Shown: positions 45,691-56,279 of the stretch, piece by piece | How positions within the stretch are numbered: the stretch's first letter is position 1 | Layout: every line of letters begins with the position of its first letter | The notes under the pieces: generated by a model | Seen by the model: only the letters and a program-made list of their open reading frames with translations | Told to the model about the DNA's origin: nothing | Database searches by the model: none | Assembly: GCF_000699445.3 (NCBI RefSeq) | Contig: NC_067200.1 | Coordinates: 16,188,510-16,252,509, forward strand | Length of the DNA stretch: 64,000 bases | Direction of reading: 5' to 3' | From: Schistosoma haematobium | Taxonomy: Eukaryota > Platyhelminthes > Trematoda > Strigeidida > Schistosomatidae | Position numbers and translations under genes: made by a program

Positions 45691-46216
45691 ATATATTGCA
45701 AACTGAATTCTGCTGGAATTAAAAAGGTAGCTTATTGAAGCAACGCACTTCTCTCTTCCTAACACCAATGGGACAATAATTTACCTTAAACGAATATCTA
45801 CACTAGATACCCTCCCAGTGTCTATTCTACAGGACATCAACATGACTCGGACCAAGCATATTTGATTGGTCCGACTAGAATGTGAGTATATTTCCACATC
45901 AACAACCGATTAAAATAACAATAATAATAAGGGTAGGAAAATGTCAGACTATCTACTAGTCTGACTAGGTAAACAACCAATCACCTATTGAACTCCAACT
46001 AGAAACCCATGAGTTGTCAGCTTAATACATCAAGGATTCATAGGTGGGCACGACCGAGTATTCTCCCACTACGGAAAAACATTTACCGCTGATCCCAGGT
46101 TCTCAGAGGTTGTTTAAATAAACTCTTATGATAAACTGTTTAAACAATCTCCACAAATCTCTCCTAATAGTATAGTAAAACTTATTAATGTTTATAGAAA
46201 CTATGGAAATGACTAC
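45691..46216. other. Non-coding, probably intron
   Basis: Slightly less AT-rich than the surroundings, perhaps an old repeat. Nothing recognised. Confidence 0.4.
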
Positions 46217-46387
46217 CTGTTTCGTTTATTGCCACACTGGTAATTAACTCAATGAAGGTTTTTTCATTCATTTGTAATAATTGAATAAGTGCCATACATT
46301 CATTAGGCACAGTAAATTTACTCCACTTCACTTTTTTAATAGTTGGAGACATATTTTCTACTTCAAAATGACTTTGAACGACATGTT
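46217..46387 (-). CDS. Exon: N-terminal part of an FN3 domain
   Basis: A 171-bp phase 1-1 exon: acceptor ATCAACTTAG before 46387, donor G|GTAGTC at 46216. It encodes 'VENMSPTIKKVKWSKFTVP' and 'ALIQLLQMNEKTFIELITS', ending NETG. The core Trp is in VKWSKF. With the 69-bp exon at 44421-44489 it forms a complete FN3 domain, so this domain is split by an intron while the others are single-exon. Confidence 0.65.
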
Positions 46388-48149
46388 CTAAGTTGATTAA
46401 ATAAATATAAGTAAACAAATAGAAATGATTTGGATTGGAGCAACATCAGTTGAAATATAATAAAACATAATTAAGAGAGAAGCACAGAACCGCATTAAGG
46501 TACAATAATATTTCGGTTTATTATTTAGTATTTACGCTATGCTACGTTAGTTGAGAATGCATTATACATTGATCGTGTTTATCTAGATATTATATAATCA
46601 CTTGGAATACTTAAGATAAACATTTAAGAAAATTAATTATAGAAATAAACCAGTCTATGTATGGTTAATACTACTTAGTTAAATTTAGATTTTACGACCT
46701 AAAAACATACCAAATGGAAAGCGGTCACCGAACAAATGATTTAAGGCTCTTGGTACAAAGTTATAGCGAGAAGCCATTACCCATTGTGTCAACCATACTG
46801 AGAGTTTTTGAGTTATATCTCAAAGGTGTGAATTACAATATATCACGAACGAACTGAAGTTGAAATCTGGATTTGAATGAAAAAGTCTCTATAAATTTCC
46901 TTTCTTACTAACAGAAATTTACTAATCTTATGATACAGAATGCCCATTGGACTGTGGTTAATATATGAATACATACTAGTAGTAAGCTTATTAACGGGAG
47001 TTCTTCTGCATGATTATACTGTCGATAGATACTCATTAGTCAAAAAGCACTTACACTGTCGAATTTCTGAACACAGTTAATCCCAAGTTTAAGATATTCT
47101 ATACTTCAGAATGTTTGGTTTTTTCCATAAATCATGATGCATGTTATTTACGAAGAAAGATACTACCGGGTTTACTGGGATTTAGAAGATAAACTTTGTG
47201 AAATATCCCCGTTGAATTTCAGTTTATGGCATTTCCCGTTGACTGTTTGGAAAGTGAAGCTAGCATGATACTACAATACACGATATAGTATTCATGTATT
47301 TGGCGGGAAATGTAAATTTGATGTATTTTCTGTATTGTTTGTCTGACGTCGACAATCATCGTAACCAGTTAGTTTGCTATTCATAATAAGTAATCGGTTC
47401 TGAAAAACGGTAACCGGTAGTTTAGATATATCTGATATTAGACTTGTACACTATTATATAAACAAGATACTCTAAACACCAACATTAAGGACAGTCACAA
47501 ATACGAGTAAAAATAATTAGAGAATGGATATTTTTTATTCACAGTTCAGTACGAGTAACTAATTCTCACAATTTTATAACCTGTTTAGCCTTTTTTTACA
47601 AATAACATTTATTGCAGTTAACTTGATTCGTTTATCGTAGTTTCCTCTAAATTTTGTAATTGTAATGTAAATTTAAGTTGTTTCTTAAACGACAATATTA
47701 AATTACTTTTATCTTTGTATACTTAGTGTAAGGCTAGATGAATTTGATGTTAAATAATCGCTGCTCTATTATATAAAGTTGGATTAAATTTGGAACTATG
47801 AACCATAAAATCCCTATTTAGTAAACAAAAAACACTGCATTGAAACCTAGTAATGAGGGTTGTAAATACTACTTTAAATGAAAAGGTGAGTACTCACTCA
47901 CTCGTAAACGTGAATATGAAACAACTATCCGTTGCGCATGGACTTTTCATGATCCCCTGTACTGATATCATAATCTGTGGTGATACTCATCATCGGAAAA
48001 GTGTCGATGGATCTAAGCACTGGACAAATTTAGTATCTTTGTAAGAAGAATGATTTCATAAATTGAGTGTTAAATGTTAGATACATCCTAATGATTTTCG
48101 ACTTTAATTTGCATCACTATTCCGAATAAATAGATAAAGAATATTATAT
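46388..48149. other. Non-coding, probably intron
   Basis: The plus-strand frame at 47853-48044 has no domain or splice support. No element is recognised. Confidence 0.45.
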
Positions 48150-48440
48150 TTATCTATGGTTTTCGAATCACGAACTGATCTGGGCTAGACCGTAATTAAA
48201 ATCCGGGATACACTGGACATCTGTTTTGTTGTAGTATAAACTCCTCAGCAATGAGCATCCACGATGCCGCCAAAAGGAATCAAACCCAGAGCATAAACTT
48301 TTGCGAGTAAACGTTGATCACTGAGCCGTAATCCAGCGGTTTTAATGTCTAACTTGAATCAACTAACAGTTCAGGTTACTTTGTGATTTAAAAACTGAAA
48401 ATTTTATAATCTCCACAAAACCACATACTAATACATTTGA
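48150..48440 (-). repeat. Diverged SINE copy (minus strand)
   Basis: Minus-strand reading has a box-B-like GGGTTTGATTCC, CTGAGGA (48248-48242) and a degraded helix II; the GAAAC box is changed (AAAAC). Its inverted outer ends are partly visible. An inactive copy. Confidence 0.65.
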
Positions 48441-49079
48441 TTAATTTAAGCTTAGAAATTCAGTAGACATTTCATATAACGAATAGTAGGACAGTTCATA
48501 ATATTTTCATGCACTAAATTAACATATTCATAACTATTCGGCATTTAACTATGCGGGTCATTCACCAGAATAATTTCAGACAAGCAGATGTATCATTGTG
48601 GAGCAATACACAAAGACGAGGTAAACCTCTTCAGTAACTTGTGGTCTTTTAGCTGAACTGTATTTGACACTTTGATCAGTGTTATTATATGTTACAATTA
48701 ATGTACAGTAGTTAAAACTACTGCAGTAAGTTATAAGATAGGAATGTATAGTCAATGGTCATATCGAGGATTAGCATAAGTTAAGAACGTGAACCGTTGG
48801 GTTTCAACCCAGTGATCTTAAAATATGGTACTGACCGCTTGAATTGTAAGTTCAAAGTCTGAAATAGTAAGTGTCCACTTCTAATGTGTTTTAAACCAGG
48901 GCAAATAAACTGTTCAGTGCTTCCTGACTTTTAATGGTTCACCAGCTAGTTTAAGCTTATCCTGAAATTTGACACCAAATAATTGTAATCTGGTAAACAT
49001 CTCAGTCGTATCTCAAAGACGTAACTCTCACTTCCGCGCAATATGAAAAATTTAGATAACTGTTGACTTAAAGACATAC
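48441..49079. other. Non-coding, probably intron
   Basis: A weak tRNA-like motif near 48770-48840 (GGGTTTCAACCC), possibly an old SINE. The FN3 frame reads on to 48946 past its donor, but that stretch lacks domain character. Confidence 0.4.
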
Positions 49080-49397
49080 GTGGTAATAATGTAGCTGTAA
49101 ATACTGGATTTGACCAATCACTTGATTTCATCCATAACATATCATGTGTTTTGATTTGTATAATATAAAACCAACATGATGTTAAATTTATAATCCTTTT
49201 TGTTAATTGAAAACAATTTGAGACATTTTTAATGATTATTGGTAATCTTTGTGGACTATTTACCAATATTTCGTAGACAACTTTATTCAGCCGATTATAA
49301 AGACGTGGTAAATTCCAATTAACATCGAAGGAATCAGATGTGACATTGGTGATTGTGACATTTTCCGGAGGTAACAATTTTGAATGATGACAGAATT
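49080..49397 (-). CDS. FN3-domain exon
   Basis: A 318-bp phase 1-1 exon: acceptor TTTTCATAG before 49397, donor C|GTATGT at 49079. FN3 domain: 'PPENVTITNVTSDSFDVNWN', then 'VYEILVNSPQRLPIIIKNVS', 'LTSCWFYIIQIK', 'SSDWSNPVFTATLLP'. Sequons NVT and NVS support an extracellular location. Paralogous to the exon at 39417-39737. Confidence 0.85.
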
Positions 49398-50420
49398 CTA
49401 TGAAAATATGAGATTCAGAAAATTAAGTTTTTAAGAAATCTAAATTTCTGGAGATGAAAGTCAATATCACTTTAAACAAAATCTAATTAAAGTAAAACAT
49501 TTCTTTAAAATCACGATTCAGTGTAGTCAAATTCTTTGTATTGAATTCCATGTTACTTCATTTAAAATATTCGGGAAGATAACACTTTGACAAAGTAACC
49601 AAAAAACTAGGGTCTTCTACGTCATAATAAACGAACTTCAGATAACGCTCTGTTCTCGCATTTAAGCTAGTGAAGACAAAAATATCCGGTTTAGCTAATC
49701 AGTAGTAAACAAATTAGGATCTAGGACGTATGTGCGTCGATATGGGTTATATTGACTCATATTAACAAAGACAGAAGTCAACAACAAAAACAGAGAATAA
49801 AGTGATATACAATAAAAAGCAAAATATGAGAAATATAACTTAAAATTAGTAAGCGATATCGAAATAAAGGTATGAAATAACATTAAAATCAAGATTTTGA
49901 AGACAGAAAAAGTGCATTCAGCTGCTCCAAAGAAATCATTAATCGACAGTATTAAATGACATCTGAGAACCAAGAATACGAGTGAACTGAGGAACATAAA
50001 CTGGAATAATGCACACACTCAGCACAAACCAACAGGAACTGATAAAATGTAAGGCCTAAAACATTCTACCAAACGACTCTTACGAAAGCTACAATAATAC
50101 ATGGAAGTGTAAATCAATCAAAGATGGGCGACACTAAAAATTGATATCACAGAAATATACATCTTACCACTGAATCGATCTGTTTTGTCACTTTAGTCAT
50201 TTGTCAACTGATAATAACAAGTAAATTACTATTATCATTAATGTCACTATGATACCTGCATGAAAAAACCTCAACCTTCTTTGAATGTCAGTTTCTACAC
50301 GGCTCAATCAACCTACCATTGAATGTCCTGTCAAATATTCGCTCCACATTGCAATTATACAGTGCACAACATAAAATAACATATGTCTGGATTGGAAATT
50401 GTGGACAATCCTTAACTTAC
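49398..50420. other. Non-coding, intron
   Basis: The hydrophobic minus-strand frame at 49695-50018 has no family match or splice context. Confidence 0.45.
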
Positions 50421-50591
50421 TCGACTGATTAAACCCATCAGTAGTAGTGGTAAAATTTGTGGTGGCAGTGGCAGTAATAGAAAAATTAGTAGAAGCATCA
50501 GGAGCAGTATTGGTCACACCATAAGTAAAACTCTGATTAAATGTTGAACCAACGGGATCGCTTGCATTCAGTGCCACATTAAAGGAAGATT
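50421..50591 (-). CDS. Ser/Thr/Asn-rich linker exon of the FN3 gene
   Basis: A 171-bp phase 1-1 exon (57 codons): acceptor TTCATCTATCAG before 50591, donor A|GTAAGT at 50420. It encodes a low-complexity segment rich in Thr, Ser and Asn ('TNFSITATATTNFTTTTDGF') with five N-glycosylation sequons (NAS, NQS, NFS, NFT, NQS). It looks like a glycosylated stalk or mucin-like linker, and is the most upstream exon I can support. The beginning of the gene lies outside or is not recognisable. Confidence 0.6.
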
Positions 50592-51174
50592 CTGATAGAT
50601 GAAACAAAATAAGGTAGAATGATGAAATATTTAATAAATGTAGGTGATAAATAGAAAGATCAGATTTCCTCGTCTTTTACACGTTTTTTATTGGTGTTTG
50701 TGTAGGTGCAACCAAATGTTTTTCGTACACACATTTATCAAGTTCTGAAAAGGGTCAGTGTATCTAAATATATCGTTTGATTGAAGACTAGCTTTAATTT
50801 CATACAATATTCATTATGAAAAACCTAATCAACATGTTTGTGAATATTTTTTAATGGTTTTGAATCGTATATCCGTTTTCTGAAATATTTTTAGGAGACA
50901 GCGTAAAAACATATAAGCAAATAACTAATATACTAGGCATAGAAAAATATGTAAAACAGTATAATCAACTAAAAGTTCATAAGTAATACAGAGGCTTTCA
51001 TATTATTTACTGATTTTAATACACCTATAAACAATTCAAATATGACTGTATATCACTCTCTATATTATATATCGATATCATAATAAAGATCAAATAAGGT
51101 AAGAATAATAATAATAATGTTTTCTTGTAGCAAACTCCATTTTATAATACATGATCGCATCAAACGCTGAATTA
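50592..51174. other. Non-coding
   Basis: AT-rich; nothing supported. Confidence 0.45.
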
Positions 51175-51970
51175 GTATTTATTTATTTGAACGCAAATAT
51201 TGGTACAGGGGGGCATCAGATACATATGCGCCACACAATAATAATGAGAATGGGAAGAGATAAAAAATGTAAGGTGTGTGTAAAAAGAAAAAAAGGACAA
51301 TACCGACCACAAATTAGTGCATGGTAGTGAAATAGTAATAAAAATGGAGGAAATAGAAATGTACAACCAGAAAAAATTCATTCAGTTGAAGAAGTCAAGT
51401 TCATTTCTTTATGAAGAAAGTAAAAGAAAGTGACAGCAATGTCGCCACTGGCTTCTATTCTCACCCATATATGATAACGTCTCTAGCCACTGTTACATCA
51501 TCGATAGGACCTCAACCAGAGAGTTCTGAAGGACAAACAGAAGCCAGTCCCGTACAGCTTTCTTTCATACCACAACACCATGTCATACACTGACCACCTC
51601 TCCGATTTTTCCAACCAGTCCCAAAGTAAAAAAATAATGCACGACGAGGAATTCTCCAGAATGTCATTCGTGGAACATGTCTAAGTCATCGAAGTCGGTG
51701 TTCCAAGATAGTGACACCAATTGAATTATCGTCTCTGCACCCGAACACACGATGGCGAACTCCTGCATTACTGACATGGTATTGCCACTGGGTGTTAGCA
51801 ATCCTTCGGAGAAAACGATGATCAAACACAGAGTTGTCTAACATTCTCAATCCGGAGAGGCCAGGTTTCACAAGCATAGAGCGAAACTGCTCTCTGGGTG
51901 TGGTATCCCCTAAGAAGGTCACCTGCTTCGGTTTGGGAACCAGAGTAGTATCACAGCCCTCACACAAATT
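51175..51970 (-). mobile_element. RTE element 3' end fragment
   Basis: Minus-strand copy of the 3' end of the RTE family at 23.8 kb. The frame at 51967-51686 carries 'VFDHRFLRRIANTQWQ' and 'VFGCRDDNSIGVTILEHRLR', followed by the same 3' untranslated region and the tail ending in ATTTATTT at about 51175. Upstream of the RT remnant it switches to the 'GCDTTLVPKPKQV' block also found at 1490-1545. That suggests a shared chimeric 5' part rather than simple truncation. Confidence 0.8.
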
Positions 51971-52384
51971 TGATGAGATGACAAATATTTCACAAAATAC
52001 TGTACTCGTTCCGATCAGAACTCAGACATTTCGCTTTCACTTGAATTAGTAACGTTAAATAAAAATGTACGTAGTAATTAAAAGCGAAGCCTCTCAATAT
52101 GTCTGGAATTTGAATAACAATCTTTAGCTAAAAACTATTTAGTGGTAAAACAATCGGAAGGAAATTTAAGAGAAAATTTAATTAACAAATTTGTTGAAGC
52201 ATACACATAAATAGGGGCCTAACTTGTAGTGGAATCATGTTCCGGAAGGAGAAAGAGGATAAATTAGTAAACGATAAGAATGAATGAAACCGACTCAACA
52301 CCACGTCAGTCAGTAACAACGTAGAACTTCGAATCGCCACACCATATTAGCACATAGGTGCAGTTGTCGATTCAAATCCCATGA
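51971..52384. other. No gene; tRNA-like motif at its end
   Basis: A box-B-like sequence (GATTCAAATCCC at about 52369-52380) directly precedes the tandem repeat array. Perhaps a SINE remnant. Confidence 0.35.
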
Positions 52385-54078
52385 TGGTAGAAGTATTGAG
52401 AGTATAAGCAGTAATCCGAAAGATTGGGGTTTGAAGATATTATTCAAGGAGTATAATCCAGTGAAATAAATTTGGAAAGAGAAAAAAGAAAGGGACTTGA
52501 AGAATTCAAAAGATTAGAATTTGGGAGAACACAGAGAGTGGATACACCTGCTCCTTAGCAAACGATTCTGAGCCATGTATGTCATTCAGGGTCTTTAACC
52601 GTCACCACCGCGTAGATATATCTGGTGGGAATTCTTAATGCTGTGACACTGATTTTGCTTCTCACTATGTCACATCAATTGTCGCTTGTGATTACCACCT
52701 GACATACCCTTGGTAGTGACAAGTAATGCCTCAAAATAGTGTTTCTATCGGGGTTGGCAAGACTACAATAGTCATATAAGTAACAGCATTATACCTACAT
52801 TTATGAATTACAATTGTCCTAACTAACCTAGGATAAATTATGTATTCTAACTTGTGAATAACTGCTTTCAGGAATGCGACTATGACCACAGTTCAAATTT
52901 CTTTACCGGAAATCTAAGTAACAGAGATTCATGTGATCGTTTGACAAACGTATGACAGTATTTTATTAGCTCTTCTGAATATATTGTCTTTTCTCATGTG
53001 TAAAAGCACCAGTGTAACGACAACACTTATGAACCATATGGGAAATTGCAAAAACAATTGAGGAATATAAGAAGTGAAATACACCACTGAAAATTAGGTT
53101 AATAGTTTTAGGGTAACTTAAATAACTACGAATTCTTACACACACGAAAACTTTCGAATTCCATGAGGATAGTATCTTACATTTTCTGCAGTTTGCAAAC
53201 ACAAAACTGGAAAGTATTGACAAAACTGACAATGCCATACACCTACAATATAATATTCAATAGAAGCAGCTAGAAATAACATAATCAACTATATGGTGCA
53301 CAATAACAGCCTTTTGAATCCATTATTTATCTTTAAAGCTATCAGAAGAAATGTTTCAGTAATAGACATTCCATATACTTAAGATACAACACCATCCCTC
53401 TTAATTCCTGATCTCATGAGATCGTTTGTAATGCTACTGCAGTAACATTCCTAGTGTTCTCAATTGAGAACTTTAAAGTCCTTGTTCTGGACAAAAGTAC
53501 TGGATACATTACCGGGGAACTGAGTATATGTAACAAGAAAGTAAAATACTGATATCATTAAGTAGTAGCATATGGAGTCTCAGATATGTATTGAACAATA
53601 TTACCCACCACAATCAAGATTGGAGACGAACAGTATCAAGTAAATATGCCAAATAATAGACATCAATGTACGTAGATGAATAAGTTTTCCTTTGAAAAGA
53701 TAAGTTATAATTTCAAACCCACATTACCGAGAAAAGGGACTACATCGATACAAGACACACGTTCAATCTATAAGTCAAAGCCAACGATGTAGCACCGTCT
53801 ACTGACGAAGGTTACTGAGCTTTTGAAGGTCAATCTGTTGTACAACGATTCGTGCGTCACCTCGACAAATCGCAAGGTTTTGCAGAAGCGGTCAATTCAA
53901 GACAACTTTGAATTTGATTTGAATTTAGGTACACTGTCTGGTAACATCCATCCGTCAAGTGATGAAAGTGATGCCATGTGGAAGACCTGCATGCTTTTTT
54001 CCAGTGGATGATGGAATTCAGTGTGACAACTGCGATAAGTGGTATCACAATGTGTGCACAGCACTCACACTCCCGTAG
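52385..54078 (+). repeat. Tandem unit 1 (1694 bp)
   Basis: First of two complete, almost identical direct repeats followed by a partial third. The only differences I noticed are one A in a poly-A run (52480s) and a T/C near 53332. Mostly non-coding, with coding-like sequence at the end. Confidence 0.95.
53823..54078 (+). pseudogene. CR1 ORF1-like fragment with PHD-type zinc finger (unit 1)
   Basis: A frame from 53823 ('VNLLYNDSCVTSTNRKVLQK') is followed, after a one-base frame change at about 53970, by 'MPCGRPACFFPVDDGIQC' and 'DNCDKWYHNVCTALT'. The C-x4-C ... C-x2-C ... W-x-H-x2-C pattern is the first half of a PHD-like finger, as found in ORF1 of CR1-type retrotransposons. It stops exactly at the repeat-unit boundary. 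Confidence 0.6.
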
Positions 54079-55771
54079 TGGTAGAAGTATTGAGAGTATA
54101 AGCAGTAATCCGAAAGATTGGGGTTTGAAGATATTATTCAAGGAGTATAATCCAGTGAAATAAATTTGGAAAGAGAAAAAGAAAGGGACTTGAAGAATTC
54201 AAAAGATTAGAATTTGGGAGAACACAGAGAGTGGATACACCTGCTCCTTAGCAAACGATTCTGAGCCATGTATGTCATTCAGGGTCTTTAACCGTCACCA
54301 CCGCGTAGATATATCTGGTGGGAATTCTTAATGCTGTGACACTGATTTTGCTTCTCACTATGTCACATCAATTGTCGCTTGTGATTACCACCTGACATAC
54401 CCTTGGTAGTGACAAGTAATGCCTCAAAATAGTGTTTCTATCGGGGTTGGCAAGACTACAATAGTCATATAAGTAACAGCATTATACCTACATTTATGAA
54501 TTACAATTGTCCTAACTAACCTAGGATAAATTATGTATTCTAACTTGTGAATAACTGCTTTCAGGAATGCGACTATGACCACAGTTCAAATTTCTTTACC
54601 GGAAATCTAAGTAACAGAGATTCATGTGATCGTTTGACAAACGTATGACAGTATTTTATTAGCTCTTCTGAATATATTGTCTTTTCTCATGTGTAAAAGC
54701 ACCAGTGTAACGACAACACTTATGAACCATATGGGAAATTGCAAAAACAATTGAGGAATATAAGAAGTGAAATACACCACTGAAAATTAGGTTAATAGTT
54801 TTAGGGTAACTTAAATAACTACGAATTCTTACACACACGAAAACTTTCGAATTCCATGAGGATAGTATCTTACATTTTCTGCAGTTTGCAAACACAAAAC
54901 TGGAAAGTATTGACAAAACTGACAATGCCATACACCTACAATATAATATTCAATAGAAGCAGCTAGAAATAACATAATCAACTATATGGTGCACAATAAC
55001 AGCCTTTTGAATCCATTATTTATCTCTAAAGCTATCAGAAGAAATGTTTCAGTAATAGACATTCCATATACTTAAGATACAACACCATCCCTCTTAATTC
55101 CTGATCTCATGAGATCGTTTGTAATGCTACTGCAGTAACATTCCTAGTGTTCTCAATTGAGAACTTTAAAGTCCTTGTTCTGGACAAAAGTACTGGATAC
55201 ATTACCGGGGAACTGAGTATATGTAACAAGAAAGTAAAATACTGATATCATTAAGTAGTAGCATATGGAGTCTCAGATATGTATTGAACAATATTACCCA
55301 CCACAATCAAGATTGGAGACGAACAGTATCAAGTAAATATGCCAAATAATAGACATCAATGTACGTAGATGAATAAGTTTTCCTTTGAAAAGATAAGTTA
55401 TAATTTCAAACCCACATTACCGAGAAAAGGGACTACATCGATACAAGACACACGTTCAATCTATAAGTCAAAGCCAACGATGTAGCACCGTCTACTGACG
55501 AAGGTTACTGAGCTTTTGAAGGTCAATCTGTTGTACAACGATTCGTGCGTCACCTCGACAAATCGCAAGGTTTTGCAGAAGCGGTCAATTCAAGACAACT
55601 TTGAATTTGATTTGAATTTAGGTACACTGTCTGGTAACATCCATCCGTCAAGTGATGAAAGTGATGCCATGTGGAAGACCTGCATGCTTTTTTCCAGTGG
55701 ATGATGGAATTCAGTGTGACAACTGCGATAAGTGGTATCACAATGTGTGCACAGCACTCACACTCCCGTAG
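54079..55771 (+). repeat. Tandem unit 2 (1693 bp)
   Basis: Direct repeat of unit 1, head to tail, joined within the PHD-like coding segment. Near-identity indicates a very recent duplication or an assembly duplication. Confidence 0.95.
55516..55771 (+). pseudogene. CR1 ORF1-like PHD fragment (unit 2)
   Basis: Second copy of the frame at 53823-54078, with the same frame change and the same end at the unit boundary. Confidence 0.6.
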
Positions 55772-56279
55772 TGGTAGAAGTATTGAGAGTATAAGCAGTA
55801 ATCCGAAAGATTGGGGTTTGAAGATATTATTCAAGGAGTATAATCCAGTGAAATAAATTTGGAAAGAGAAAAAAGAAAGGGACTTGAAGAATTCAAAAGA
55901 TTAGAATTTGGGAGAACACAGAGAGTGGATACACCTGCTCCTTAGCAAACGATTCTGAGCCATGTATGTCATTCAGGGTCTTTAACCGTCACCACCGCGT
56001 AGATATATCTGGTGGGAATTCTTAATGCTGTGACACTGATTTTGCTTCTCACTATGTCACATCAATTGTCGCTTGTGATTACCACCTGACATACCCTTGG
56101 TAGTGACAAGTAATGCCTCAAAATAGTGTTTCTATCGGGGTTGGCAAGACTACAATAGTCATATAAGTAACAGCATTATACCTACATTTATGAATTACAA
56201 TTGTCCTAACTAACCTAGGATAAATTATGTATTCTAACTTGTGAATAACTGCTTTCAGGAATGCGACTATGACCACAGT
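55772..56279 (+). repeat. Tandem unit 3, partial (508 bp)
   Basis: Matches the first 508 bp of units 1 and 2 and breaks off at 'GACTATGACCACAGT', where CR1 reverse transcriptase sequence begins. Confidence 0.95.

Noticed and set aside
49695..50018. Hydrophobic minus-strand frame resembling a membrane protein
   Set aside because: Lies in an intron between two FN3-gene exons, with T-rich low-complexity codons and no splice context.
53857..54141. Minus-strand 94-codon frame repeated in both tandem units
   Set aside because: It is antisense to the PHD-like coding segment, which has a real motif; identical repetition only reflects the tandem duplication.
52385..56279. CRISPR-like or satellite array
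   Set aside because: Only 2.3 copies with a 1.69-kb period and no spacer structure; the context is eukaryotic retroelements.
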